Assembly: GCF_001437125.1 (NCBI RefSeq)
Contig: NZ_JQCA01000030.1
Coordinates: 1-33,043 of the forward strand
Source of the DNA: Levilactobacillus paucivorans
GTDB lineage: Bacteria; Bacillota; Bacilli; Lactobacillales; Lactobacillaceae
Reading direction: 5' to 3'
DNA length: 33,043 nt
Shown: piece after piece, positions 8,320 to 16,576 of the stretch
Layout of the letters: every line of letters starts with the position of its first letter
How positions within the stretch are numbered: the stretch's first letter is position 1
Position numbers and translations under genes: made by a program
The notes under the pieces: generated by a model
What the model was told of the DNA's origin: nothing
Database searches by the model: none
The model's input: the letters and a program-made list of their open reading frames with translations, nothing else

Positions 8320-8637
8320 TTACATCCCGGGGATGTTCAACCCTTGGGTGTATTTGCCCATCGTTTGTTGGGTGCTTTCATCAACCTTGGCAATCGCTTC
8401 GTTAACGGCAGCCAAGACCAGGTCAGCTAACATATCAGGGTCATCGGGATCGATGGCTTCTGGCTTGATCGTCAGGTCAGTCATCTTCCGGTCACCGGTA
8501 AAGGTAGCCTGTACCAAGTCGTCTGGTGAAGTTCCCGTGAAGGATTGGGCGTTCAAATTGGCTTGATCCTCCGCCATCTTCTTTTGCATTTGCCGCATCT
8601 GTTTCATCATGTTTCCCATATTACCCATGTTCCGCAT
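8320..8637 (-). CDS. YbaB/EbfC family nucleoid-associated protein
   Basis: A small dimeric DNA-binding protein. The 105-residue product has a Met-rich N-terminal helix ([20 protein letters not shown]) and the family core [28 protein letters not shown] with [12 protein letters not shown]. The ATG at 8637 has AAAGG 9 bases upstream; an ATG at 8646 abuts the same site and is rejected. The dnaX-ybaB-recR order is near universal in bacteria. Confidence 0.95.
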   Translation of the reverse strand: MRNMGNMGNMMKQMRQMQKKMAEDQANLNAQSFTGTSPDDLVQATFTGDRKMTDLTIKPEAIDPDDPDMLADLVLAAVNEAIAKVDESTQQTMGKYTQGLNIPGM

Positions 8638-8657
8638 CTTAATCATCCTTTCGAAAT

Positions 8658-10403
8658 TTAATCTTGCTTAATATCCACAATTGATTTACCGAAAAGCTCC
8701 TCAGCCTTCGTCACTACCGGATTCTCAGCCGGCTTTTCTGACTGTTGATCCTCGGGTGAGTTCGCCTGGAGTTGCGCTTTGTGCGCGGCTAGATAGCTCT
8801 TACGAATTCGTGGCCACTGGTCCTTGGGCACGAAGACGACGGGTAACGCCGTCCCAATCATGCGATCCAGGCCATTCTCCAAGGCATCCGTGAGCTCGCG
8901 ATCCAGGGTTGCCCGCTGGAAGAAGAAGGAGAAGTCGAAGGCCACAATAACCCCCGAATCCGCCGCCGCAACCGGCTGTGAAGCCTTCATGACCGCACGT
9001 TGGGCCACGTTTAAGCTGTTCAGAATATCTGGCCAGACCTCTTGGAGCTGGTTCAGTTTCTCGCGAGTCGCAGTCCCCAGCACAGGATTAATCTTCGCCA
9101 GATTAACCTCTTGCTTGACGGCGGCCTTTACCCGCGGTGTCCCGGAAGAAGCCTTGCCGGGTTGTCCCGCGGGGGCGTCTTCCAGATGTTTAACTGCCGA
9201 ACGTAACTGCTGAATCTCACGTTGTAGGTCGGCCATGCCGGGTTGATTAGCACTGGCTGGTGCGGCCGCTACCGGTTGAGCAGTCGACGCAGTGGCAACG
9301 GGGGCTTGCCCCTTCTGGTGGCCAATCTCGGCTAATTTAATTGTGAGAATTTCGAGATAAACGTCTGGGTGGGTCGTAAACCGCATCTGTTGTTGAATCG
9401 AATTTAATTCATTAATCATGGCGTACATGGTCTGCGCCGATGTGGCCGCGGCCAGTTGTTGAAAGGCCTCGCTAACACTGCCCATTTCGGCCTCTTCGAC
9501 CATCTTAGGAGCTTGTTGATACAACAGGAGGTCGCGGGTATAGCCGATAATGTCTTCGGTAAAACGCTCGGCATCCTTCCCGGCCTCTAGGACCGACTGT
9601 AAGCTCGCCAATCCGGCTTTGGTGTCACCAGCAATGACTTGCTGGACATAGGTCGCCAGCAGCTCGTGTGTCACGCTCCCGGTCACCAGGAGGGCATTGT
9701 CCAGGGTAATCTCATTATCCCCGAAGGATAACGCCTGATCCAAAATGCTCAGTGCATCCCGCATCCCCCCTTCGGCGGCCTTGGCAATCACCTTGATCGC
9801 CTGGTCGTCATAGGTAACGTCCTTTTGCTTTAAAATATAAATCATCCGTTGATAACTATCATTGGCCGCAATGCGTTTGAAATCAAAGCGTTGCGTCCGG
9901 GAGATAATCGTCGCGGGAATCTTGTGAGGTTCCGTCGTAGCCAGGATGAAAATCACATTGGCCGGTGGTTCTTCCAACGTTTTCAATAAGGCGTTAAAGG
10001 CCCCGGTAGACAGCATATGAACTTCATCAATGATGTAGACCTTGTAGTCGGCCACCGTTGGCGCATACTTCACCTTGTCACGGATATCCCGAATCTCTTC
10101 GACCCCGTTGTTGGAGGCCGCATCGATCTCGATCACGTCATTCAACGTGCCATCCGTGATGGCCTTACAGGTCTCACATTCATTGCAGGGTTCGCCATCC
10201 ACTTGGTGATGACAATTGATGGCCTTGGCAAAAATCTTCGCTGCCGAGGTCTTCCCGGTCCCCCGGGGCCCCGCAAAGAGATAAGCGTGGCTAATTTGGT
10301 TGGTTGTGATGGCATTCTTAAGCGTGCGGGTAATGACCTCTTGCCCAATCATGTCGTCGAACCGTTGCGGGCGCCAGACCCGATAAAGTGCTTGATAAGC
10401 CAT
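8658..10403 (-). CDS. dnaX: DNA polymerase III subunit gamma/tau (DnaX)
   Basis: ATPase of the clamp loader, and scaffold joining polymerase and helicase. The 581-residue protein has Walker [12 protein letters not shown] (residues 45-55), zinc cysteines C64, C73, C76 and C79, Walker [11 protein letters not shown], the SRC-type ISRTQRFDF, and domain III up to about 370. A low-complexity Ala/Pro/Gln stretch at about 370-400 leads into the tau-specific C-terminal region. No gamma-producing slippery run was noticed. The ATG at 10403 has AAAGGGA upstream, and a good promoter lies about 50 bases before it. Confidence 0.97.
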   Translation of the reverse strand: MAYQALYRVWRPQRFDDMIGQEVITRTLKNAITTNQISHAYLFAGPRGTGKTSAAKIFAKAINCHHQVDGEPCNECETCKAITDGTLNDVIEIDAASNNGVEEIRDIRDKVKYAPTVADYKVYIIDEVHMLSTGAFNALLKTLEEPPANVIFILATTEPHKIPATIISRTQRFDFKRIAANDSYQRMIYILKQKDVTYDDQAIKVIAKAAEGGMRDALSILDQALSFGDNEITLDNALLVTGSVTHELLATYVQQVIAGDTKAGLASLQSVLEAGKDAERFTEDIIGYTRDLLLYQQAPKMVEEAEMGSVSEAFQQLAAATSAQTMYAMINELNSIQQQMRFTTHPDVYLEILTIKLAEIGHQKGQAPVATASTAQPVAAAPASANQPGMADLQREIQQLRSAVKHLEDAPAGQPGKASSGTPRVKAAVKQEVNLAKINPVLGTATREKLNQLQEVWPDILNSLNVAQRAVMKASQPVAAADSGVIVAFDFSFFFQRATLDRELTDALENGLDRMIGTALPVVFVPKDQWPRIRKSYLAAHKAQLQANSPEDQQSEKPAENPVVTKAEELFGKSIVDIKQD

Positions 10404-10451
10404 GCAATCCGTCCCTTTCTTCAGGAAAATCCGTTAAATTCGCTGTTCATA

Positions 10452-10481
10452 ATTATAGCCTTTTTACCCGCTCGCTGTCAC
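10452..10481 (-). promoter_or_regulatory. Predicted sigma-A promoter of dnaX-ybaB-recR-yaaL
   Basis: Minus strand GTGACA, 18-base spacer, TATAAT. It lies between the SRP RNA terminator and dnaX. In the rest of the 10404-10598 gap I see nothing else. Confidence 0.7.
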
Positions 10482-10598
10482 GGGTTGTTGGCCCGGATTT
10501 ACAGTAAATTAATCTCTGATCGTCATCGATCCCGACGACAACGGCCGGGCTAATGGGACTTACTGCAACCCGTTTGCGCGCAAATATTTTTATCCATG

Positions 10599-10628
10599 AA
10601 AAAACTCCCAGTCATCGACTAGGAGTTT
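10599..10628 (-). terminator. Terminator of the SRP RNA gene
   Basis: Minus-strand stem AAACTCCTAGTC / GACTGGGAGTTT (12 pairs, one G-U) with a 3-base loop and a six-T tail. It lies about 20 bases after the presumed mature SRP RNA 3' end. Confidence 0.88.
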
Positions 10629-10644
10629 GAATTAGCTCATAAAC

Positions 10645-10735
10645 TTGAAGCACAAAGCGGCGCAAACTTAGTGCTGCTTCCTTCCGGACCTGACACAATT
10701 CGTAAGGTCACCCTTGCTCCAAGGCCTTTACGGCA
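10645..10735 (-). ncRNA. ffs: Signal recognition particle RNA, short bacterial (4.5S-like) form
   Basis: The minus strand carries the diagnostic SRP RNA domain IV sequence: GTCAGGTCCGGAAGGAAGCA, with the GGAA tetraloop and the asymmetric loop bound by Ffh. The 5' part (GCCGTAAAGGCC) can pair with the 3' part (GCGCCGCTTTGTGC) to close the rod. About 90 nucleotides, so it lacks the Alu domain found in Bacillus, as expected in Lactobacillales. The ends are estimated from the promoter and the helix; they may be off by several bases. It partners Ffh for co-translational targeting. Confidence 0.93.
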
Positions 10736-10741
10736 ATACTC

Positions 10742-10770
10742 AGTGTATCATGAACCGTTGGGCCTGTCTA
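10742..10770 (-). promoter_or_regulatory. Predicted sigma-A promoter of SRP RNA
   Basis: Minus strand TAGACA, 17-base spacer, TACACT preceded by an extended -10 TGA. It begins 9 bases after the tadA stop codon, so the RNA has its own promoter. Confidence 0.72.
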
Positions 10771-10778
10771 GCCACTTG

Positions 10779-11300
10779 TTAATTTTCTGGCGTCTGAGCG
10801 GCACGCCGCGCCTTCTTTGCCGCCTTCTGGCGCTTGCGCGCGGCTCTAAAGAACGTCACCATGCGTTCTCCGGCTGACTTAGCCAAGAGGCCTTCGTGGA
10901 CCGTAACGACATGGTTTAACCGGTCATCGGTAAGCGTCTGGTAAAGGCTATCGACGGCACCAGCCTTTGGGTCACGAGCACCATAGAAGACTTCGGGAAT
11001 CCGGGCGTTGACAATGGCCCCGCTACACATGAGACAGGGTTCAATTGTGACGTAGAGTTGGCAGTCATTGAGCCGCCAGCTCTTAAGCGTCGCACAGGCT
11101 TCCTCGATCGCGCGCACCTCGGCGTGCAACGTGGCATCGTTCCCATGTTCCCGTAGGTTATGTCCCCGACCAACAATCTGGCCGTCATGGACGATCACAG
11201 CGCCAATCGGGACCTCACCAATCAAGGCCGCTTGGTCGGCTTCAAACAAGGCTTCTTCCATATATAAACGCTGATGAGGTGAATAGGACGTTTCGCGCAT
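10779..11300 (-). CDS. tadA: tRNA adenosine(34) deaminase TadA
   Basis: Converts A34 to inosine in tRNA-Arg(ACG). The zinc-deaminase motifs are HAEVRAIEEA (H and catalytic E) and PCLMCSGAI, with VPIGAVIV and FGARD-like YGARDPKAGAVDSL. The 173-residue length is usual. The C-terminus is a Lys/Arg/Ala-rich tail (AARKRQKAAKKARRAAQ). The ATG at 11300 has GAAAGGAGG 7 bases upstream. It follows the methyltransferase gene by 27 bases, and the two are probably cotranscribed. Confidence 0.95.
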   Translation of the reverse strand: MRETSYSPHQRLYMEEALFEADQAALIGEVPIGAVIVHDGQIVGRGHNLREHGNDATLHAEVRAIEEACATLKSWRLNDCQLYVTIEPCLMCSGAIVNARIPEVFYGARDPKAGAVDSLYQTLTDDRLNHVVTVHEGLLAKSAGERMVTFFRAARKRQKAAKKARRAAQTPEN

Positions 11301-11327
11301 CCAATCCCTCCTTTCGACAGCAATCGA

Positions 11328-11931
11328 TTAGCGCAACGTACTTTCTAGAATGTAGTACCCTTTATCTTTTTTAATGATTTCGCAGTTGCCAAACGTAGCC
11401 GCCATATTTTTTTCAGCGGACGGTGCCCCCTGCTTTTTCTGCAAGACGACGGTCAACGTGCCCCCCGGGTAGGAGATGATCCTTGGCCTGGGTGAGCATC
11501 GCCGTGACAACGTTCTTACCGGCACGTACCGGCGGATTCGTCACGATCGCCGCGTATTGTTCCGTGATATCACTATAAATATCTGACGTCTTGATTGTCA
11601 CGTTTTCAATCTGATTGGCCGTGGCATTTTGCCGGGCTAATTGTAAGGCCAACTCATTAACGTCAACCATGGTAATTTCACGATCTGGCCACTTTTTAGC
11701 GAGGGCCAAGCCGATCGGACCGTAGCCCGTTCCCAGGTCCAACCACGCACCAGCCGGCGTCTTCTCGGCATTAAATGCCTCCAAGAGCACGCGTGAACCG
11801 TAGTCCACCCGGTTCTTTGAAAAGACACCGTTGTCGGTGGTAAACAACAATTCGTTGCCTAGCAACGTGTAGGGCCAGTGATGTTCTTCGTGTAAAACGT
11901 CTGGATTTTGTGTATAATAATGATTAGTCAA
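11328..11931 (-). pseudogene. RsmC-like (YbxB) class I SAM methyltransferase, frameshifted
   Basis: The first frame (11931 down to about 11466) encodes MTNHYYTQNPDVLHEEHHWP, motif I LDLGTGYGPIGLALAK, DVNELALQLARQNA and the NPP catalytic motif VTNPPVRAGK, as in RsmC-type 16S rRNA guanine-N2 methyltransferases. After LLPGG the frame drifts into HVDRRLAEKAGGTVR and stops at 11413. The next frame supplies the expected ending: GGTLTVVLQKKQGAPSAEKN then FGNCEIIKKDKGYYILES, stop at 11328. Removing one base from the run of six (C at 11461-11466 on the plus strand, G in the gene) rejoins the frames into a normal 200-residue protein. So it is a recent mutation, a slippage or phase-variable site, or a sequencing error. 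The start is TTG at 11931 with GGTGGTGGAG upstream. Confidence 0.85.
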
Positions 11932-11955
11932 AACTCTCCACCACCTTCAGTGCCT

Positions 11956-11985
11956 ATTTTACCTTACATGTTTGGTGGAAACCAA
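11956..11985 (-). promoter_or_regulatory. Possible promoter of the RsmC-like gene and tadA
   Basis: Minus strand TTGGTT, 18-base spacer, TAAAAT, 25 bases before the TTG start. The -10 is fair; the -35 matches at only three bases. Confidence 0.45.
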
Positions 11986-12008
11986 GAAAAATAAAAAATA
12001 AGTCCAGG

Positions 12009-12064
12009 AGTACCATATTTAGTGGTTATTGTATGATCCAACTACTAAATGTGGTACTTTTTTT
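12009..12064 (+). promoter_or_regulatory. Large inverted repeat upstream of nrdH: candidate paired NrdR boxes or terminator
   Basis: AGTACCATATTTAGTGG (12009-12025) and CTACTAAATGTGGTACT (12042-12058) pair along all 17 positions, with two G-U wobbles, around a 16-base loop; seven T follow. It has the shape of a terminator, but it lies just upstream of the nrd -35 box rather than in the leader. The arm centres are 33 bases apart, about three helical turns, the arrangement known for NrdR box pairs, and each arm loosely fits the AT-rich NrdR consensus. I infer an operator function and cannot exclude a terminator. Confidence 0.6.
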
Positions 12065-12066
12065 GA

Positions 12067-12094
12067 TTGAATTTTTCAATATCTGGTGTACACT
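12067..12094 (+). promoter_or_regulatory. Predicted promoter of nrdHEF
   Basis: TTGAAT, 16-base spacer, TACACT, with TG directly before the -10. It lies immediately after the inverted repeat and about 40 bases before the nrdH start. Confidence 0.55.
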
Positions 12095-12132
12095 TAACTC
12101 ATTGATATTTAAATTTAAGGGATGTGGCAACA

Positions 12133-12360
12133 ATGAAAGTAACAGTTTACTCCAAGAACGACTGCATGCAATGCAAGATGACAAAGCGTTTCCTCAGCGA
12201 ACACAACGTGGAATTTGAGGAACACAACATCTCTCAGAATCCAGAATACGTTTCCTACCTGAAGGATCACGGTTTCCAAGCGGTCCCAGTTGTGGAAGCA
12301 CCTGGCGTACCAGCCTTTTATGGCTTCCGGCCAGACCAATTGACGAAGATTGCGGGCTAA
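12133..12360 (+). CDS. nrdH: Glutaredoxin-like NrdH-redoxin
   Basis: Electron donor to class Ib ribonucleotide reductase, itself reduced by thioredoxin reductase. The 75-residue protein has the redox motif CMQC at residues 11-14, the cis-proline AVPVV and the GFRPDQL motif of NrdH. I start at the ATG at 12133 (MKVTVYSKND) with AAGGG about 11 bases upstream; the GTG at 12124 is too close to that site. First gene of nrdH-nrdE-nrdF. Confidence 0.96.
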   Translation: MKVTVYSKNDCMQCKMTKRFLSEHNVEFEEHNISQNPEYVSYLKDHGFQAVPVVEAPGVPAFYGFRPDQLTKIAG

Positions 12361-12372
12361 TTTAAGTTAGAC

Positions 12373-12402
12373 ACAAACCCGTCTCGGCGACGTCGTGTTT
12401 GT
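12373..12402 (+). other. Stem-loop in the nrdH-nrdE gap
   Basis: ACAAAC and GTTTGT close an interrupted hairpin with an inner CGTC/GACG stem and TCGGC loop. No T-tract follows directly. It may affect mRNA stability between nrdH and nrdE. Confidence 0.4.
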
Positions 12403-12469
12403 TCACGGTGGCGCCATTTTTATTTGGTTTTAGATGAGTCATTTTTAAATGAAGGAAGAGATGATTAGG

Positions 12470-14635
12470 ATGAGCTTAAAAGACTTAGGTAATGTGACTT
12501 ACTATGATTTAAACAATGAAATTAACATCCCCGTCGACGGACAGATCCCACTTAACAAGGATCAGGAAGCCCTCCACGCCTTCCTAAAGGAAAATGTCGG
12601 TCCCAACACCAAGCGTTTCGATTCCTTGCGTGACCGGTTCGACTTCTTAATCGACAACAACTATATCGAAGCCAAGGTGATTAACCAGTACCCCTTCGAA
12701 TTTGTCGAAGACCTCTACGCTTACCTCAAAGACCAAGACTTTCATTTCAAGTCCTTCATGGCCGCCTACAAGTTCTATGCGCAGTACGCCTTGAAGACCG
12801 ATGACAACGATTACTACCTGGAAAACTTCATTGACCGGGTGGCAATGAATGCGCTGGACTTCGCCGAGGGTGACCAGCAGTTAGCCCATGACCTAGCCGA
12901 TGAAATCATCCACCAACGTTACCAACCCGCTACGCCTAGCTTCTTAAGTGCGGGCCGATCTCGGCGCGGTGAGCTCGTCTCTTGTTTCTTAATCCAATCA
13001 ACCGATGACATGAATACAATCGGCCGGACGATTAACTCTGCCCTGCAGCTCTCACGTATCGGTGGTGGGGTTGGGATCAGCCTGTCCAACCTACGAGGCG
13101 CTGGCGATCCGATCAAGCACATCGACGGTGCGGCCTCTGGGGTCGTTCCGGTCATGAAGTTACTCGAAGACAGCTTCTCTTATTCCAACCAATTGGGACA
13201 GCGGCAAGGGGCCGGGGTGGTCTATCTCAGCGTCTTCCATCCCGACATTGTAGCCTTTCTGAGTGCTAAGAAGGAAAATGCCGACGAAAAGATTCGGCTG
13301 AAGACCCTCTCACTCGGTGTCACCGTTCCCGATAAATTCTATGAACTCTGTGAACAGGATGCCGACATGTACCTCTTCAGTCCCTACGACGTCGAACGCA
13401 TCTACGGCAAGCCATTTGCCTACGTCGACATCACCAGCGAATACGACAACATGGTCGCCAATCCCGACATCCGTAAGAAGAGACTGAAGGCCCGTGAGCT
13501 AGAAACCGAAATTGGCAAACTCCAGCAGGAATCCGGCTACCCTTACATCGTCAACATCGACACGGCCAACCGAGAAAGTCCCATCGACGGCCGCATCGTG
13601 ATGAGTAATCTTTGTTCCGAAATCATGCAGGTTCAGACACCTTCGCGCGTCAACAACAAGCAAGAATATGACGTGCTGGGAACCGATATCTCTTGTAACC
13701 TCGGGTCCACCAACATTGTCAACCTGATGACCTCTCCTGACTTCGGCCACTCCGTTGAAACCATGGTCCGCGCCCTTACCTTTGTGACCGATCACTCTGA
13801 CATCGACGTCGTGCCTTCCATTCAAAAGGGCAATCGACTCGGTCACACCATTGGCTTAGGCGCCATGGGTCTGCACAGCTACTTTGCCAAAAATCAAATG
13901 ATGTACGGTTCCAAGGACAGTATTGCCTTTACCAGCGCGTACTTCATGCTACTGAACTACTGGACGTTGAAGGCCTCAAACGAGATTGCCAAGGAACGGC
14001 ACGAAACGTTCCACAATTTCGACAAGAGTACTTACGCCGACGGCACTTACTTCGACCGCTACACCGAAAAAGACTGGCGGCCAACGTCGGCCAAGGTTCA
14101 AGACCTCTTTGCCAACGTCTGGTTACCTTCACCTGAAGACTGGGCCGAGCTGAAGACTGCTGTCATGCAAGATGGTCTCTACCATCAAAACCGCATGGCT
14201 GTTGCGCCTAACGGGTCCATCTCCTACATCAACGACACCACGGCCAGCCTCCATCCAATTATCAACCGGATCGAAGAACGCCAAGAAAAGAAGATCGGGA
14301 AGATATATTACCCAGCCCCATACCTCAGCAATGACACCATGCCTTACTACAAGTCAGCCTACGATACCGACATGCGCCGGGTGATCGACGTTTACGCCGC
14401 TGCCCAGAAACATGTGGACCAAGGGATGAGCTTGACCCTCTTCATGCGTTCAACCTTACCTGAAGGCCTCTACGAATGGAAGAATGGTCGGACCGACAAG
14501 ATGACCACGCGGGACCTGAGTATTCTGCGGAACTACGCCCACCGTAAAGGCATCAAGTCGATCTACTACGTGCGGACCTTCACCGACGACAATGGTGAAG
14601 TCGGTGCCAACCAATGTGAAAGCTGTGTTATCTAG
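12470..14635 (+). CDS. nrdE: Class Ib ribonucleoside-diphosphate reductase, alpha subunit
   Basis: Catalytic subunit that reduces NDPs to dNDPs. The 721-residue product has an N-terminal domain without an ATP-cone, as in NrdE; the substrate-site cysteine in LVSCFL; the loop-2/specificity region IGGGVGISLSNLRG; the active-site NLCSEI (N-x-C-x-E); and the C-terminal shuttle CESCVI. The start is ATG 12470 (MSLKDLGNVTYY), with AAGGAAGAG about 9 bases upstream; upstream in-frame ATGs at 12449 and 12461 lack or overlap a ribosome site. It is 109 bases after nrdH. Confidence 0.97.
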   Translation: MSLKDLGNVTYYDLNNEINIPVDGQIPLNKDQEALHAFLKENVGPNTKRFDSLRDRFDFLIDNNYIEAKVINQYPFEFVEDLYAYLKDQDFHFKSFMAAYKFYAQYALKTDDNDYYLENFIDRVAMNALDFAEGDQQLAHDLADEIIHQRYQPATPSFLSAGRSRRGELVSCFLIQSTDDMNTIGRTINSALQLSRIGGGVGISLSNLRGAGDPIKHIDGAASGVVPVMKLLEDSFSYSNQLGQRQGAGVVYLSVFHPDIVAFLSAKKENADEKIRLKTLSLGVTVPDKFYELCEQDADMYLFSPYDVERIYGKPFAYVDITSEYDNMVANPDIRKKRLKARELETEIGKLQQESGYPYIVNIDTANRESPIDGRIVMSNLCSEIMQVQTPSRVNNKQEYDVLGTDISCNLGSTNIVNLMTSPDFGHSVETMVRALTFVTDHSDIDVVPSIQKGNRLGHTIGLGAMGLHSYFAKNQMMYGSKDSIAFTSAYFMLLNYWTLKASNEIAKERHETFHNFDKSTYADGTYFDRYTEKDWRPTSAKVQDLFANVWLPSPEDWAELKTAVMQDGLYHQNRMAVAPNGSISYINDTTASLHPIINRIEERQEKKIGKIYYPAPYLSNDTMPYYKSAYDTDMRRVIDVYAAAQKHVDQGMSLTLFMRSTLPEGLYEWKNGRTDKMTTRDLSILRNYAHRKGIKSIYYVRTFTDDNGEVGANQCESCVI

Positions 14636-14643
14636 CAAATTGG

Positions 14644-14689
14644 TAACTTGGCACGTCCCTCACCTGGCCGCCGCAGTGCGGGCAAGTTA
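14644..14689 (+). other. Stem-loop in the nrdE-nrdF gap
   Basis: TAACTTG and CAAGTTA enclose a GC-rich loop containing its own CCGC/GCGG hairpin. There is no T-tract, so it is more likely an mRNA-stability or translation element than a terminator. Confidence 0.45.
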
Positions 14690-14724
14690 ACGCAAACTAA
14701 TCTCTAAATCAAAGGAGTGGTAGC

Positions 14725-15720
14725 ATGGCAAGAATTGAAAATTATAACGCCATTAACTGGAACGCGGTTTCTGACGAAATCGACAAAGCAACCTGGGAAA
14801 AATTAACGGAACAATTTTGGTTAGACACCCGGATCCCGGTCTCCAATGACCTGGATGACTGGCGGACACTGGATACCGACCACCAATGGGTCGTGGGTCA
14901 TGTTTTCGGGGGCCTAACGCTGTTAGACACCCTGCAGTCCCAAGATGGGATGGCCGCCCTGAGAAGAGACGTCCGGACGCCTCACGAGACCGCGGTCTTA
15001 AACAACATCCAATTCATGGAATCCGTTCACGCCAAGAGTTATTCCACAATTTTCTCCACGTTGAACACACCGGACGAAATCGACGAAATCTTCCAATGGA
15101 GTGATTCCGAAGAATTCTTACAGAACAAGACCAAGCGGATCTATGACCTGTACCACGATGACGAGCATCCCTTAAAGAAGAAGATCTCCAGTGTCTTTCT
15201 GGAAACGTTCTTGTTCTACTCGGGGTTCTTTACCCCGCTCTACTACTTAGGCCACAACAAGTTGCCTAACGTGGCGGAAATCATCAAGCTGATCCTGCGA
15301 GACGAATCCGTCCACGGAACTTACATCGGTTACAAGTTCCAGCTCGGTATGAAGGAACTCACTGACAACGAACAACAACAAATGAAGGATTGGATGTACG
15401 ACTTCCTCTACAAGTTGTACGCTAACGAAGAAAAGTACACGCACCTGATGTACGACCAAGTTGGCTGGACGGAACAAGTCCTCACCTTCATCCGTTACAA
15501 CGCCAACAAGGCCCTGATGAACTTGGGTCAAGATCCCCTCTTCCCTGACACGGCCGAGGATGTGAACCCGATCGTCATGAACGGGATTTCCACTTCTACC
15601 GCCAACCATGACTTCTTCTCCCAAGTGGGGAACGGTTATTTGTTAGGTAACGTTGAAGCCATGAACGATAGTGACTACAACATTGGGGAACCTGACGATC
15701 CAGAAGATCCAACCAAATAA
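14725..15720 (+). CDS. nrdF: Class Ib ribonucleoside-diphosphate reductase, beta subunit
   Basis: Holds the metal-tyrosyl radical cofactor, expected to be dimanganese assembled with NrdI. The metal ligands are all visible: Asp in GLTLLDTLQS, Glu and His in FMESVHAKSYS (radical Tyr next to them), Glu in LETFLFYSGFF, and Glu and His in RDESVHGTY. The 331-residue length and C-terminal EPDDPEDP tail are normal. The ATG at 14725 has AAGGAG 8 bases upstream. No nrdI gene is present in this cluster; it must be elsewhere. Confidence 0.97.
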   Translation: MARIENYNAINWNAVSDEIDKATWEKLTEQFWLDTRIPVSNDLDDWRTLDTDHQWVVGHVFGGLTLLDTLQSQDGMAALRRDVRTPHETAVLNNIQFMESVHAKSYSTIFSTLNTPDEIDEIFQWSDSEEFLQNKTKRIYDLYHDDEHPLKKKISSVFLETFLFYSGFFTPLYYLGHNKLPNVAEIIKLILRDESVHGTYIGYKFQLGMKELTDNEQQQMKDWMYDFLYKLYANEEKYTHLMYDQVGWTEQVLTFIRYNANKALMNLGQDPLFPDTAEDVNPIVMNGISTSTANHDFFSQVGNGYLLGNVEAMNDSDYNIGEPDDPEDPTK

Positions 15721-15727
15721 GTAGCTG

Positions 15728-15780
15728 AAAAATGCAGTGGTCCAAGTTCCCCGTTTGGGGACTCAGGCCACTGCATTTTT
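15728..15780. terminator. Bidirectional terminator between nrdF and the acetyltransferase
   Basis: AAAAATGCAGTGG and CCACTGCATTTTT form a long stem with an inner TCCCC/GGGGA hairpin. A-rich and T-rich flanks make it work on both strands, for two convergent genes. Confidence 0.88.
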
Positions 15781-15794
15781 AGATCCGTTTAGTT

Positions 15795-16442
15795 TCACAC
15801 CTGTTTCAGAAGGTTCTCGACAGCACTCACTGTCACGGATTGCTGGACCAACGTTGGAATATGTGCTGTGATCCAATCGGGATCTCGATCCCACCACGCC
15901 AGGCGTTCTAGAGCCGCAACAACGGCCGGTTCAAACCGTGGCCGAATCAGTTTAGCCGGATTACCACCGACAATCGTATACGGGGCAACGTCTTGGGTTA
16001 CCACACTATTGGCCCCCACGATGGCCCCATCACCAATCTGAACGCCGGGAAGTACCGTGACGTTCTGACCGAACCAGACATCGTTGCCCACCACGGTGTC
16101 GCCCTTAAGGGGCAAGTCACTCAAGGTCGGCGTGAATTGTTGCCAATCGCCACCCAAAATATTAAAGGGATACGTTGTCATCCCCGCCATGGCATGGTTG
16201 GCACCGTTCATGATAAATTCAATCCCCCGAGCAATGGCACAGAACTTACCAATGATCAGGCGATCCCCCAGAAATTCATAGTGATGGGTGACGTGTTGTT
16301 CGAATGCCAACGGATCAACTGGATCATCATAGTAGGTGTAGTCTCCAACCAAGATATTGGGACGGTGAACCACATTCTTCAAAAATACCATTTCACCAAT
16401 GGCTGGATTGGGATGAATGGCTTGTGCGTCTGGAATTGTCAT
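15795..16442 (-). CDS. Vat-family (streptogramin A-type) acetyltransferase
   Basis: A left-handed beta-helix xenobiotic acetyltransferase of the Vat/CatB group. The sequence shows LVGDYTYYDDP, IIGKFCAIARGIEFIMNGANHAMAG (the His after GAN is the catalytic base in Vat enzymes), TYPFNILGGDWQ, hexapeptide repeats (VVGNDVWFGQNVTVLPGVQIGDGAIVGANSVV) and VGGNPAKLIRPRF. The start is the ATG at 16442 (MTIPDAQAIH) with GGGAGG 7 bases upstream, giving 215 residues. Upstream in-frame ATGs lie beyond this site. It is monocistronic, convergent with nrdF. Chromosomal Vat-like genes are common in Firmicutes; the native substrate, and whether it confers streptogramin A resistance, is unknown. Confidence 0.88.
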   Translation of the reverse strand: MTIPDAQAIHPNPAIGEMVFLKNVVHRPNILVGDYTYYDDPVDPLAFEQHVTHHYEFLGDRLIIGKFCAIARGIEFIMNGANHAMAGMTTYPFNILGGDWQQFTPTLSDLPLKGDTVVGNDVWFGQNVTVLPGVQIGDGAIVGANSVVTQDVAPYTIVGGNPAKLIRPRFEPAVVAALERLAWWDRDPDWITAHIPTLVQQSVTVSAVENLLKQV

Positions 16443-16470
16443 CGTATGACCTCCCTGGTTATTTATCCTT

Positions 16471-16499
16471 AGTTTACCTGGCGGACGCACCATACACAA
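16471..16499 (-). promoter_or_regulatory. Predicted promoter of the Vat-like gene
   Basis: Minus strand TTGTGT, 17-base spacer, TAAACT, 29 bases before the start codon. Confidence 0.5.
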
Positions 16500-16524
16500 G
16501 TCACTGAGAACCATGCAAATTTGG

Positions 16525-16561
16525 CAAAAGAAGAGAGGCTATGCCTGTGGCACAACCTCTC
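16525..16561 (-). terminator. Terminator of the rhamnosidase-transporter operon
   Basis: Minus-strand stem GAGAGGTTGTGCC / GGCATAGCCTCTC (13 pairs with two wobbles), 3-base loop, then TTCTTTT. Confidence 0.8.
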
Positions 16562-16576
16562 AATATTGCTGATACC

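Noticed and set aside
10017-10553. 178-residue plus-strand open frame opposite dnaX
   Set aside because: Its sequence mirrors the dnaX codons and it crosses the dnaX promoter; no coding evidence.
13499-13846. 115-residue minus-strand frame within nrdE
   Set aside because: Antisense shadow of a well-supported gene.
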